The position numbers and the translations under genes are program-made. A stretch of DNA of 53,698 nt from an uncultured Olsenella sp. Lineage in GTDB: Bacteria; Actinomycetota; Coriobacteriia; Coriobacteriales; Atopobiaceae. Below the pieces are notes generated by a model. That model did no database searches and was not told the DNA's origin. It saw nothing but the letters and a program-made list of their open reading frames with translations. Where the stretch lies: assembly GCA_900540955.1 (NCBI GenBank), contig UQIF01000013.1:1-53698 (forward strand), read 5' to 3'. Positions 43,076 to 51,711 of this stretch are shown here, piece by piece (position 1 is the stretch's first letter; every line of letters begins with the position of its first letter).

Positions 43076-44258
43076 CGAGAAGCGCCTCCACTCCGGGAAG
43101 AGCCTTACCCTCGACGAGCTCCATGGAGGCGCCGCCGCCAGTGGAGATCCAGCTCATCTTGTCGGCCAGGCCGAACTTGTTGACGGCCGCGACGGAGTCG
43201 CCGCCACCGATGATGGACGTGCAGTCGGAGTCGGCCACGGCGCGGCAGACGGCCTCGGTGCCGTGAGCGAAGTTGTCGAACTCGAAAACGCCCATGGGGC
43301 CGTTCCAGAAGACGGTCTTGGCGCCCTTGATGGCCTCGGCGTAGAGCTCCTCGGTCTTGGGGCCGATGTCCATGCCCTCGCGGTCATCGGGGATGGCGTC
43401 GGAGGCAACGACCTCGGGGACGGCGTCCTCGCCGAAGTGATCGGCGACGCGGTTGTCGACGGGGAGCAGGATCTTGACGCCCTTGGCCTCGGCCTTCTTG
43501 AGCATCTCGCCCGCGCGCTCGACCCAGTCCTCCTCCTTGAGGGACTGGCCGACGCTGAGGCCCTGAGCCAGGAAGAAGGTGTAGGCCATGCCGCCGCCGA
43601 TGATCAGGGTGTCGGCGGAGTCGATAAGGTGATCGAGGACGCCGATCTTGGAGGAAACCTTGGAACCGCCGACGATGGCGACGAAGGGGCGCTCAGGCTC
43701 GGCGAAGATGCCGGTCAGGGTGTCGACCTCCTTCTCGAGCAGGAAGCCGGCGTAGGCGGGCAGGTAGGCGGCGGGGCCCACGACGGAGCCCTGGGCACGG
43801 TGGGCGGTGCCGAAGGCGTCGAGGACGAAGATGTCGCCGTAGGAAGCGAGGGTCTTGGCGATCTCGGGATCGTTCTTCTTCTCGCGCTTGTCGAAGCGGA
43901 CGTTCTCGAGAACGAGAATGTCGCCCGGCTCGAGGGCTGCGACGGCCTCGGCGGCCTTCTCGCCATAGGTGTCCTCGACGAACTTGACCTCGTAGCCGGT
44001 GAGCTCAGCGAGCTTCTCGGCAGCGGGACGCAGGGAGAGCTCGGGCTGGAAGCCGGTGCCGTCCGGACGGCCGAGGTGGCTCATCAGGATGATCTTGGCG
44101 TTGTGCTCCTTGAGGTACTGGATGGTGGGGATGGCGGCGCGAACGCGGGTGTCATCGGTGACGACGCCGTCCTTCAGGGGCACGTTGAAGTCAACGCGCA
44201 TGAGGACGCGCTTGCCGTCGACGTCGGCGTCACGAACGGTCTTCTTGGTGAAAGCCAT
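43068..44258 (-). CDS. pgk: Phosphoglycerate kinase
   Basis: A 396-residue two-lobe kinase making ATP and 3-phosphoglycerate. N-terminal RVDFNVPL and HLGRPDG bind the substrate; GGSKVSSKIG and the C-terminal GGGDSVAAV bind the nucleotide. ATG 44258 is chosen; AGGAG lies 8 bases before it, while TTG 44264 is too close to that site. Confidence 0.96.
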   Translation of the reverse strand: MAFTKKTVRDADVDGKRVLMRVDFNVPLKDGVVTDDTRVRAAIPTIQYLKEHNAKIILMSHLGRPDGTGFQPELSLRPAAEKLAELTGYEVKFVEDTYGEKAAEAVAALEPGDILVLENVRFDKREKKNDPEIAKTLASYGDIFVLDAFGTAHRAQGSVVGPAAYLPAYAGFLLEKEVDTLTGIFAEPERPFVAIVGGSKVSSKIGVLDHLIDSADTLIIGGGMAYTFFLAQGLSVGQSLKEEDWVERAGEMLKKAEAKGVKILLPVDNRVADHFGEDAVPEVVASDAIPDDREGMDIGPKTEELYAEAIKGAKTVFWNGPMGVFEFDNFAHGTEAVCRAVADSDCTSIIGGGDSVAAVNKFGLADKMSWISTGGGASMELVEGKALPGVEALLDA

Positions 44259-44288
44259 GCTCAAACTCCTTTACTAGAAGCTTCAAAC

Positions 44289-44334
44289 AAAAAAGGGGCG
44301 CGGCCGCGGCCCGAGAGCTGCGACCGCACCCCCA
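44289..44334 (-). terminator. Intra-operon terminator between gapA and pgk
   Basis: A GC-rich stem of 13 bp with one mismatch is followed on the minus strand by six T. Read-through is needed for the rest of the operon unless another promoter exists, so it may keep gapA transcripts more abundant. Confidence 0.75.
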
Positions 44335-44360
44335 AGATGCCAATCGAACTAGGCGAGAAC

Positions 44361-45386
44361 TTAGGCGACGAACTTCTCGAAGTACTTGATGGTGCGGACC
44401 ATCTGAGAGGTGTAGGAGTTCTCGTTGTCGTACCAAGAGGTGACCTGGACGAGGGACTGGCCGTTGCCGAGGTCCTGGACCATGGTCTGGGTGGCGTCGA
44501 AGATGGAGCCGTGGGTCTCGCCGACGATGTCGCGGGAGACGATCTCGTCCTCGTTGTAGCCGAAGGTCTCGGGGATGGTCTCGGCGTAGGCCTTCATAGC
44601 GGCGTTGACCTCCTCGACGGTGACCTTCTTGTCAACGACGGCGTAGAGGTTGGTGAGGGAGCCGGTCGGCGTCGGAACGCGCTGGGCGGCACCGATAAGC
44701 TTGCCGTTGAGCTCGGGGAGAACGAGGCCGATGGCCTTGGCGGCACCGGTGGAGTTCGGGACGATGTTCTCGGAGCAGGCGCGGGAACGACGCTTGTTGC
44801 CCTTACGCTGCGGGCCATCGAGCGGCATCTGGTCGCCGGTGAAGGCGTGGATGGTGGTCATGATGCCGGAGACGATGGGGGCGAAGTCGTTCAGGCCCTT
44901 AGCCATCGGGGCGAGGCAGTTGGTGGTGCAGGAAGCAGCGGAGATGATGTTGTCATCAGCGGTGAGCTGCTCGTGGTTGACGTTGTAGACGATGGTCGGC
45001 AGGTCGTTGCCCGCGGGAGCGGAGATGACGACCTTCTTGGCGCCGGCGTTGATGTGAGCCTGGGCCTTGGCCTTGGAGGTGTAGAAGCCGGTGCACTCGA
45101 GCACGACGTCGACGTTCAGCTCGCCCCAGGGGAGGTTGTTGGCGTCGGCCTCCTTGTAGATCTTGATCTCCTTGCCGTCGACGACGATGGAGTCCTCGGT
45201 AGCCTCGACCTTGTGGTCGCGAGCGTAGTTGCCCTGCGTGGAGTCATACTTCAGCAGGTACGCGAGCATGTCGGGGGAGGTGAGGTCGTTGATGGCGACG
45301 ATCTCGGAGCCCTCGTGACCGAACATCTGACGGAAAGCCAGACGGCCGATGCGACCAAAGCCGTTAATAGCAACCTTTACTGCCAT
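44361..45386 (-). CDS. gapA: Glyceraldehyde-3-phosphate dehydrogenase
   Basis: A 341-residue NAD-type dehydrogenase. The Rossmann start VAINGFGRIGR is at about 4-14, the catalytic cysteine in SCTTNCLAP near 155, and the end is WYDNENSYTSQMVRT. ATG 45386 follows GAAAGGAG. It is the first gene of the glycolytic operon. Confidence 0.96.
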   Translation of the reverse strand: MAVKVAINGFGRIGRLAFRQMFGHEGSEIVAINDLTSPDMLAYLLKYDSTQGNYARDHKVEATEDSIVVDGKEIKIYKEADANNLPWGELNVDVVLECTGFYTSKAKAQAHINAGAKKVVISAPAGNDLPTIVYNVNHEQLTADDNIISAASCTTNCLAPMAKGLNDFAPIVSGIMTTIHAFTGDQMPLDGPQRKGNKRRSRACSENIVPNSTGAAKAIGLVLPELNGKLIGAAQRVPTPTGSLTNLYAVVDKKVTVEEVNAAMKAYAETIPETFGYNEDEIVSRDIVGETHGSIFDATQTMVQDLGNGQSLVQVTSWYDNENSYTSQMVRTIKYFEKFVA

Positions 45387-45440
45387 GCCTTCTCCTTTCA
45401 CATGGTCCTTGGGGCGTCTCCCCTTGGGCCTGTTTGCGAT

Positions 45441-45456
45441 TGGCAAAACATTGCCA
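45441..45456. promoter_or_regulatory. Palindrome in the gapA leader (operator candidate)
   Basis: TGGCA, a 6-base centre and TGCCA form a perfect inverted repeat. It lies 55 bases upstream of the gapA start and just downstream of a possible -10 TACACT (minus strand, 45463-45468). This is a good place for a glycolysis regulator, but none is in the window. Confidence 0.4.
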
Positions 45457-45554
45457 TCTCGGAGTGTACCGCAATCGGGGCCGACTTTATACCGCGCTCA
45501 GCAAATTGAATCGCCGATTTCGGGCAAAATCGCTAAAAAATAGCCACAAATTTG

Positions 45555-45643
45555 CCCGTCTGCCGAGGTTTTCGGGCCTTTGAGCGATTTTTAGGCTACG
45601 CGATTTGCGTTTTTGCTTCGCACGCAAGCACTGCGGGCGAAGC
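45555..45643. repeat. Direct repeat A, matching the 3' end of whiA
   Basis: Most of these 89 bases align with 51624-51711, including CGATTTGCG, GCCGAGGTTT, CCTTTG and GGCGAAGC, with scattered substitutions and small indels. The other copy spans the whiA stop codon. Here it is non-coding and lies between gapA and the M42 peptidase gene, so it marks one edge of the accessory block. Confidence 0.7.
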
Positions 45644-45645
45644 GT

Positions 45646-45682
45646 CCGCGGCGCATCGCGGGCTTGGGGCGATGCGCCGCGG
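45646..45682. terminator. Hairpin after the M42 peptidase gene
   Basis: A 14-bp perfect GC-rich stem (45646-45659 with 45669-45682) lies 10 bases past the stop. There is no T tract on the minus strand. Confidence 0.6.
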
Positions 45683-45691
45683 CATTCTTTT

Positions 45692-46765
45692 CTAGAACGC
45701 GCGAACGTCCTCGGGGGTCATGCGCTCGGCCACCGCCACCGCGACCTCCGCCGTCATCTTGACGTCGTAGAGTGTGCACAGGGCAGTTCCGGAGTGGACG
45801 TAGCGGCTGGGGACGCCGGCGACCACGCAGGGGACGTCAAGCATATGGATTGGCCCACCATCGGTGCCGCCGCCCTCTCGCACGCTCGTCTGGCACACAA
45901 GCCCCGCCTCTGAGGCGCACTTGAGAACGAAGCGCTGGTAACGCGGATTGGTGATCATGCAGCAGTCGAAATAGCGGAACATCGGGCCGTGGCGGAAGGC
46001 GGTCTGAACGTCATCGGGAATAGTGAAGGTGTCGTCTGCCGGGCAGCCTTCGAACATGAAGGCAACCATGGGGTTGAATCGCATGGCCGCCGCAAGCACG
46101 CCCCGCTCGCCCACCTCTTCCATGGCGCTCACCGACGCCACGACGTCGAAGGGAAGGTCGTCGCGGCCGGAAAGCTCGCGCAGGGCCAGGAGCTCGGCAG
46201 CGACTCCCGCGCGGCAGTCGAACGCCTTGCCCAGCGCAACGCCGGTCGCCTCGTCGTACTCAAACTTCGTAGCGGGCACGAAGGGCTCACCCATGCCCAT
46301 GTGGAAGACGTTGACCGCCTCCTCCTTGGAGGTGGCGCCGACATCCAGGATGAGCTGGAGCTCGCCAGATGCGCGCTCGGCGGCGCTCATAAAGTGCGGC
46401 GGCTTCACGCCGATGACGCCATGCACCCACTCACCGAGCGTGTTTCTGACCAGGACATCCTGACCGGCGAGCACGTTGGGAGAGAAACGGCCGAGCTCTA
46501 CGAACGTCATTGTGCCGTTGGAGCGGATGGACTTGACCATGCCCCCGACCTCATCGCCGTGAGCGTCGAGCATGAGAACAGGCTTGCTGCCCGTGAAATT
46601 GTTGGGGGTGATGAGCGCATCGTGGACGGTATTGCTCTCGACCTTTGCCCATCCGCTGCAAAAGTCGCGCACAACGTCAACGACCTCATCCTCGAAGCCC
46701 GAGGGGGACTTTGCGTCAGAAAGCCTGCCGAGGAGGTCTGCGACCTCGCCGTCATTGAAATCCAT
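45692..46765 (-). CDS. M42 family metallo-aminopeptidase
   Basis: A 357-residue cytoplasmic peptidase of the M42 (FrvX/YsdC/TET) family. Zinc and catalytic motifs in order are: LDAHGDEVG (about 70), FDCRAG (about 181; the second Asp of the usual D-D-R is Cys), AMEEVGERG (about 211), a metal position in FEGCPADD (Glu where Asp is common), EGGGTDGGPIH (about 307) and the final His in YVHS. It removes N-terminal residues from short peptides. It follows a creatininase gene by 48 bases and is probably the last gene of that operon. Confidence 0.88.
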   Translation of the reverse strand: MDFNDGEVADLLGRLSDAKSPSGFEDEVVDVVRDFCSGWAKVESNTVHDALITPNNFTGSKPVLMLDAHGDEVGGMVKSIRSNGTMTFVELGRFSPNVLAGQDVLVRNTLGEWVHGVIGVKPPHFMSAAERASGELQLILDVGATSKEEAVNVFHMGMGEPFVPATKFEYDEATGVALGKAFDCRAGVAAELLALRELSGRDDLPFDVVASVSAMEEVGERGVLAAAMRFNPMVAFMFEGCPADDTFTIPDDVQTAFRHGPMFRYFDCCMITNPRYQRFVLKCASEAGLVCQTSVREGGGTDGGPIHMLDVPCVVAGVPSRYVHSGTALCTLYDVKMTAEVAVAVAERMTPEDVRAF

Positions 46766-46813
46766 GGTTGATAGCCTCTTTTCCTAGTATCTACAGTCGC
46801 GTATATGCAGATA

Positions 46814-47635
46814 TCACTTGTTGGCAGCTTCGCCATATGCCTTGGTCGTGCGGACAGGCATGGGCGCGGGAAGCGGGGCGCGCCCGAGGGCTCCGATGAA
46901 GTCGACGAGGTAGCTGGCGACGCCATCCATCATCTGGCCTCCCCACTCCGGGTCGGCAAGCGCCGGGTCGTCGGGGCCTATCCAGCCGTTGCCGGCGTAG
47001 CGGCAGGCATCGCGGGGAATCGCAACGTGCGCGCCCTTGAACTCAACGTTGTCCCATCCGGAGGTGGGAAGCTCGTCCGAGATGTCGTTCGCGAGGGCCA
47101 TGGGGCCAAGCTCGGAGGCATCCACCAGCGAGGGATCGACGGCCATCACGGCAGCCGTCTCCTCCGCCCCGCCATGCCCTCCACGCCATGCGGGGTTGAG
47201 CTCACCCGCCATGAGCCACCAATCCGCCCTGGCGGCAAGGCACCCGCGCCGGTTGAGCTCCTCGCACACGCTCGAGATGGGCTTGATGTTGGGCCCGTGG
47301 CCGTTTATGAAGAGGAACCTTCGCGCACCATAGTCGTAGAGCTGCATGCTGAGCGTCCGGACCAGCGACCGAAGAAGGTCGTAGCCTATCGAGAGCGTTC
47401 CCGGGAACCCCACGAGGTCATCGGCGTTGCCGAAGGGAATTGTCGGAGCGATGAGAACGTCCTTGCCAAGGGCAGCTTCGATCTTGTCGAGCAGCAGGTT
47501 GGGTGCGAGGGTATCCGTCCCGAGCGGGTTGTGCCTCCCGTGCTCCTCCGTGCTTCCTATTGCCATGACGACAAGGTCGTTTCCCCGCTGGAAGTAGTCT
47601 TCAACCGCAGGCCAGGTACTTAATTCGATGCGCAT
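46814..47635 (-). CDS. Creatininase family hydrolase (copy 1)
   Basis: The 273-residue protein has the creatininase-family metal motifs: GSTEEHGRHNPLGTDT (about 27-42), with the Glu-x-His and Asp ligands, FINGHGPN (about 108) and GGHGGAEET (about 152). The family includes creatinine amidohydrolase, FAPy deformylase and the peptidase MftE, so the substrate cannot be fixed. It is in an operon with copy 2 (78 bases upstream) and the M42 peptidase (48 bases downstream), which favours an amide or small-peptide substrate. Confidence 0.87.
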   Translation of the reverse strand: MRIELSTWPAVEDYFQRGNDLVVMAIGSTEEHGRHNPLGTDTLAPNLLLDKIEAALGKDVLIAPTIPFGNADDLVGFPGTLSIGYDLLRSLVRTLSMQLYDYGARRFLFINGHGPNIKPISSVCEELNRRGCLAARADWWLMAGELNPAWRGGHGGAEETAAVMAVDPSLVDASELGPMALANDISDELPTSGWDNVEFKGAHVAIPRDACRYAGNGWIGPDDPALADPEWGGQMMDGVASYLVDFIGALGRAPLPAPMPVRTTKAYGEAANK

Positions 47636-47713
47636 ATTTCCTCCTTGACTCCAGCCTGCCCTGCGGCAGGTCGGAACATATTGTTCTAGGCATGGCCGTC
47701 GGACATGCCCACG

Positions 47714-48529
47714 TTAGCGGTCGAGGCGGTCCGTCTCGTGGGAGAAGTCGATCGGTTGGGGCAGCTCCTCGGCCTCCAGGGCGTGCGTAAAGCCCTGGAG
47801 CCACGTTGCCGTGCCCTCGAGCATCGCGGTGCCAAGCTCTGCGCTGGCCCCGCTCGGGTGGTCCTCATGCCCCTCGGCAACCCACCCGGAACTCGCAAAA
47901 CGCGCAAGCCGGCGCGGGAACTCGACCTCGGCACCGCCAAAGCTCACGGTGTTCCAGCCGCACGAGGGCATATCCTCCCCAATGTCGTGGAGCAGGCCCT
48001 CGTCGGTCACCTGCGACATGTCGACGGAAGCGGGGTCGATGGCAAGATTGGCGCTCGTCTCCATGGCGCCGCCATGCCCACCGCCCCATGCCGGGTTAAG
48101 CTGCGGAGCCACCTTCCACCAGTTGACAACTGCCGCGAGGCATCCGGCGTCGTTCAGATCCATTGACACCATCGAGAGCGACTTCACGTTGCCGCCATGG
48201 CCGTTAAGGAAGACGAAGCGACGCGCACCGTAGCTGACCAGCTGCCGCGTGATGCTCGAGAGGACATCGTAGAGCCCCTGCACGCCAAGGCTCACCGTGC
48301 CTGGATACCCGACAAGGTCATCCGTCGCGCCATAGGGAAGGGTCGGCGCAACAAGATATGTTCCATCACGCCGTTCCAACAGCTCGAGGATTCTGTCTGG
48401 CGCCATGGTATCGGTGCCCAGCGGATTGTGCCTGCCGTGGCACTCGGTTGAGCCGACCCCAATAATCACCAGGTCATGACCCTTAAAGTAATCACGAACC
48501 TGCGTCCAAGTACTTCTCGCCATGTACAT
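47714..48529 (-). CDS. Creatininase family hydrolase (copy 2)
   Basis: A 271-residue paralogue of copy 1. GSTECHGRHNPLGTDT, FLNGHGGN and GGHGGAMET retain all metal ligands. ATG 48529 has AGGAGG 7 bases upstream; a second ATG two codons later is less well placed. It is the first gene of the three-gene operon, divergent from the second peptide-binding protein across a 341-bp control region. Confidence 0.87.
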   Translation of the reverse strand: MYMARSTWTQVRDYFKGHDLVIIGVGSTECHGRHNPLGTDTMAPDRILELLERRDGTYLVAPTLPYGATDDLVGYPGTVSLGVQGLYDVLSSITRQLVSYGARRFVFLNGHGGNVKSLSMVSMDLNDAGCLAAVVNWWKVAPQLNPAWGGGHGGAMETSANLAIDPASVDMSQVTDEGLLHDIGEDMPSCGWNTVSFGGAEVEFPRRLARFASSGWVAEGHEDHPSGASAELGTAMLEGTATWLQGFTHALEAEELPQPIDFSHETDRLDR

Positions 48530-48870
48530 GTGATTTCCTCCTTATAACAAAACTTTATGCTAGCAGCTTAGACTCGAAGGTGTCGAAGGAAACTGACTTC
48601 GGGTTCGACGGCACATCTATTAACTTAAACGCGACATTACGCAAAAGGATTGGAAGGCACGCGCCAGCCCATCTTTGAATTGTGAAGTTCTTATGGAGCC
48701 AACAGCAAACGGTAGGAAGGCTGAGGTGGGCGTATCGATGTTGAAAGCAATTGCTTCAAATTTGTTTCATTCTTCTGCCACCCCCTCCCATTAGGAAGAG
48801 TATTAATCCCACGATGCAGGCTCTTGCGCCGCGCGCCGCCTGCAAGGCGACAAACATATAGGAGGAAGCT
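48530..48870. promoter_or_regulatory. Divergent control region between creatininase operon and binding-protein gene
   Basis: There are 341 bases with no gene. It holds an AT-rich part (48538-48650), a palindrome at 48741-48759 and a possible TATTAA -10 near 48800 for the binding-protein gene. Its length and divergent genes suggest shared regulation; no regulator gene is adjacent. Confidence 0.5.
48741..48759. promoter_or_regulatory. Palindrome TTGAA-A-GCAATTGC-TTCAA (operator candidate)
   Basis: A perfect 8-bp centre GCAATTGC is flanked by TTGAA and TTCAA, with one extra A. It lies about 110 bases before the binding-protein gene. Confidence 0.45.
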
Positions 48871-50517
48871 ATGGATCATTCGATGAATCGTCGTACCTTC
48901 ATCAAGGGCGGAGCCGCCGCGGTTGCGGCAACCAGCCTTGCCGCCTGCGGGCAGCGCTCGTCCGGCGGCGGGAAGCCCTCCGGCGGGACCATCAACTATG
49001 CAATCACGAACCCCACGTCGATCGACCCCTTTGACATCGAGGAGTTCAATGGCGCAGCCGTTGCTTCCCAGCTCTTCGACCAGCTCACGGCCTACGACTA
49101 TGACACGGAAGAGATCAAGCCCAGCGTTGCCGAGTCGTGGGAGTCGTCCGACGAAGCAGCGACGTGGACGTTCCGTATCAAGCAGGGGCTCAAGTTCCAT
49201 GACGGTTCCGATGTGACGGCCAAGTCGTTCCAGTACGCGTGGAACCGACTTTGCAACCCCAAAACCACCGTGGCGCCTTCCGTGGTCTCGTACCACCTCG
49301 CAATGGTCAAGGGCTACGACGATGTGGTAAATGGAAAGGCCCAGGAGCTTGAGGGGCTTTCTTGCCCCGATGATTACACCCTCAAGGTTGAGCTCGACGA
49401 GCCCTACGCTGATTTCCCCTTCGTTGTGTCCTGCGCGCCCCTCTCGCCCATTCCCGACTGCGCCAAGGACAACTTCGATACTTACTCCAAGTCGCCCGTA
49501 GGCAATGGCCCCCTCCAGATGGACGGCGTCTGGAACGATGGCCAGTACATCAACATGACGCGCTATGAGGGCTACACCGGCGACAGGTCCGTCAAGTGCG
49601 ACGCCATCCGCTTCAACATCTACAAGGACACAACCACGGCATTTCGCGAGTTTGAGGCCGGCAACCTCGACATTTGCGACATCCCGACCGGGCGCGTCAA
49701 AGAGACGGTAGAAAAGTACGGCCAATCGGACGACGGCTACACCACCTCCCCCAACAAGCAGTCGATGGTCGGCGAGGTTCTGTACACGGAGTACCTCGCG
49801 TACAACGTCAACGACCCCGTCCTTTCCGACAAGAGGGTTCGCCAGGCGATGTCGCTCGCCATTAACCGCCAGAACCTCTGCGACACGCTGTACGAGGGCT
49901 TCGCAAAGCCCGCAGGCGACATCGTCCCGCCGGGAATCAAGGGCAACGACGAGACCACGTGGCAGTACTGCGGCTACGACGTCGACAAGGCCAACAAGCT
50001 TCTTGATGAGGCGGGCTATCCCGCTGGCCCTGACGGGATGCGCGGAATCGAACTCACCGTCATGGTGGCTTCCAACAACAAGACGGACGAGAGCGAAATC
50101 CTTCAGAGCGACTGGAAGGCGGTGGGCATCGAGGTGACCATCGACCAGAAAGAATACGCAACGATGCTCGACGACTACATTGCCGGCAACTTCCAGATTG
50201 GCTTCCGCGGCTGGACGGCGGACTACCCCATCATGGACAACTTCCTGCAGCCCCTCATGTACACCGGCGTGGGCGACAACGTCTCGCACTACTCCAGCGC
50301 AGATTTCGACGCCAAGCTGGACGAGGCGAGAAAGACCGTCGACGAGGGCGAGCGCGTCCAGCTTATGCACGAGGCGGACGCGATTGCTGCCGAGGATATG
50401 CCCATCATCCCCATGCTGCACAAGACGCTGAACAAGGTGACCTCAAATAAGTTCACCAACATCAAGGTCAACGCCGCACGCATACCCGAGCTGCAAAACG
50501 CAACGCCTGCGAAGTAG
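48871..50517 (+). CDS. Second peptide-binding lipoprotein (SBP family 5), orphan
   Basis: The 548-residue protein is closely similar in layout to the OppA at 38402. It starts with a twin-arginine signal NRRTFIKGG joined to a lipobox LAAC, then the SBP_bac_5 domain. The ATG 48871 follows TAGGAGG. No permease or ATPase is near; it may feed the OppBCDF transporter at 34-38 kb with a different substrate class, perhaps the one cleaved by the creatininase or M42 enzymes. It is closed by a strong terminator. Confidence 0.9.
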   Translation: MDHSMNRRTFIKGGAAAVAATSLAACGQRSSGGGKPSGGTINYAITNPTSIDPFDIEEFNGAAVASQLFDQLTAYDYDTEEIKPSVAESWESSDEAATWTFRIKQGLKFHDGSDVTAKSFQYAWNRLCNPKTTVAPSVVSYHLAMVKGYDDVVNGKAQELEGLSCPDDYTLKVELDEPYADFPFVVSCAPLSPIPDCAKDNFDTYSKSPVGNGPLQMDGVWNDGQYINMTRYEGYTGDRSVKCDAIRFNIYKDTTTAFREFEAGNLDICDIPTGRVKETVEKYGQSDDGYTTSPNKQSMVGEVLYTEYLAYNVNDPVLSDKRVRQAMSLAINRQNLCDTLYEGFAKPAGDIVPPGIKGNDETTWQYCGYDVDKANKLLDEAGYPAGPDGMRGIELTVMVASNNKTDESEILQSDWKAVGIEVTIDQKEYATMLDDYIAGNFQIGFRGWTADYPIMDNFLQPLMYTGVGDNVSHYSSADFDAKLDEARKTVDEGERVQLMHEADAIAAEDMPIIPMLHKTLNKVTSNKFTNIKVNAARIPELQNATPAK

Positions 50518-50533
50518 TTCCGAAGCCCCAAGG

Positions 50534-50577
50534 TAAACAACAGGGTCCATCGGCAGATGCCGATGGACCCTGTTTAC
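50534..50577. terminator. Bidirectional terminator after the orphan binding protein
   Basis: A stem of about 19 bp with one 3-base bulge and a 4-base loop lies 16 bases after the stop. It also lies past the end of the convergent creatininase gene. Confidence 0.85.
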
Positions 50578-50656
50578 GTATAAAGGCAGGCAGCGAAGAA
50601 CCAGACGTCCCGGCGAGAATTCGGCAACCGAGGGGGGTAGACCTCGTCCTTCTTGC

Positions 50657-51436
50657 CTAACGATTCACCTGGGGAGGAAGCGGGGACTGAGCAAAAGCGT
50701 CCACAAACTTGACTGCCCAGTCCGCAAAGGCGGTGAGCATCTGCTCTCCCCACTCGGCAGATGCCTGCCTGGGATCGTCCTTCCCAATCCATCCATTCGA
50801 AGCGTACCTGCGAGCGCGGCGGATGAGCGACGGGTGAACACCCTCGAACTCCACGACGTCGAAACCCTGCGTCTTGATATTGCTCCCGCCGTCATCCACA
50901 AGATCCATGGGCCCAAGGGCCGCCATATCCACGGAACCCGGGTCTATCCAAAGATCTGCCGAAGTCTCCTGGGCGCCGCCGTGGCCGCCGCCCCATGCGG
51001 GGTTAAGCTCACCCGCAAGCTTCCACCAGTTAAGAAGCGCCACTTGGCAGCCGCGGTCATTGAGCTCGTAGCCGGTCATGGTAAGGGCACGGGTGTTACC
51101 GCCATGACCGTTGATGAAGCAGAAGTGCCGGGCGCCGTAATGGTAGAGCTGTCCACAGATGCGCGCAGCGACCTGGTGGAGAAGATCGTCCCCAAGGGAC
51201 AATGTTCCGGGATAATCGATGAAGTGGTCGGCAGACCCAAGTCGAAGCGTCGGCCCATAGAGAACTTCAGGCCGACGCTCACCCATAAGGTCCATTATCC
51301 TCTGGGGCGCCATCCAATCAGTGCCCAGGGGATTATGCCGTCCATGATTCTCCGTGCTGCCGAACCCAAGAACAACCAGGTCGCTGTTTGCGAAGTAGGC
51401 CTCAACCGCAGGCCACGTAGATCTTTCGAGAAGCAA
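50657..51436 (-). CDS. Creatininase family hydrolase (copy 3)
   Basis: A 259-residue paralogue of copies 1 and 2. GSTENHGRHNPLGTDW, FINGHGGN and GGHGGAQET keep the metal ligands. TTG 51436 is preferred: AAAGGTGG lies 7 bases upstream and the protein then starts LLERSTWPAVEAYF, matching the starts of the other copies. An ATG-type extension to 51646 would add 70 residues unlike the family. It stands alone, convergent with the binding protein. Confidence 0.85.
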   Translation of the reverse strand: MLLERSTWPAVEAYFANSDLVVLGFGSTENHGRHNPLGTDWMAPQRIMDLMGERRPEVLYGPTLRLGSADHFIDYPGTLSLGDDLLHQVAARICGQLYHYGARHFCFINGHGGNTRALTMTGYELNDRGCQVALLNWWKLAGELNPAWGGGHGGAQETSADLWIDPGSVDMAALGPMDLVDDGGSNIKTQGFDVVEFEGVHPSLIRRARRYASNGWIGKDDPRQASAEWGEQMLTAFADWAVKFVDAFAQSPLPPQVNR

Positions 51437-51623
51437 CTTTCGCCACCTTTCCGGGGTAGAGCCGAGGCCATCCCCATGAACGGGCCCCAGCGTGCAATCC
51501 ATGCCGGGGCCGATCGAGACAAGCACAAATAGAACAGGATCAAGTCCATATTTTACGCCGCCGCATTCCTCACCGTGGCTGTGAAGTGACGGTCTCAAAG
51601 TCCCCGAGGGCTTCTTTCCAGGA

Positions 51624-51711
51624 CCCGTTTGCCGAGGTTTGGACACCTTTGGCGATTATTGGCTACTCGATTTGCGATTTCGCCTCGTCCACGAGCTGCT
51701 GCAGGCGAAGC
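51624..51711. repeat. Direct repeat B, spanning the 3' end of whiA
   Basis: The region includes the last 16 codons of whiA and 39 bases beyond the stop. It aligns with 45555-45643 in the same orientation, with scattered mismatches. It marks the other edge of the accessory block. Confidence 0.7.

Noticed and set aside
43035..45509. An 824-codon plus-strand frame across tpiA, pgk and gapA
   Set aside because: It runs through three well-defined genes and their gaps on the other strand, with no start signal or domain.
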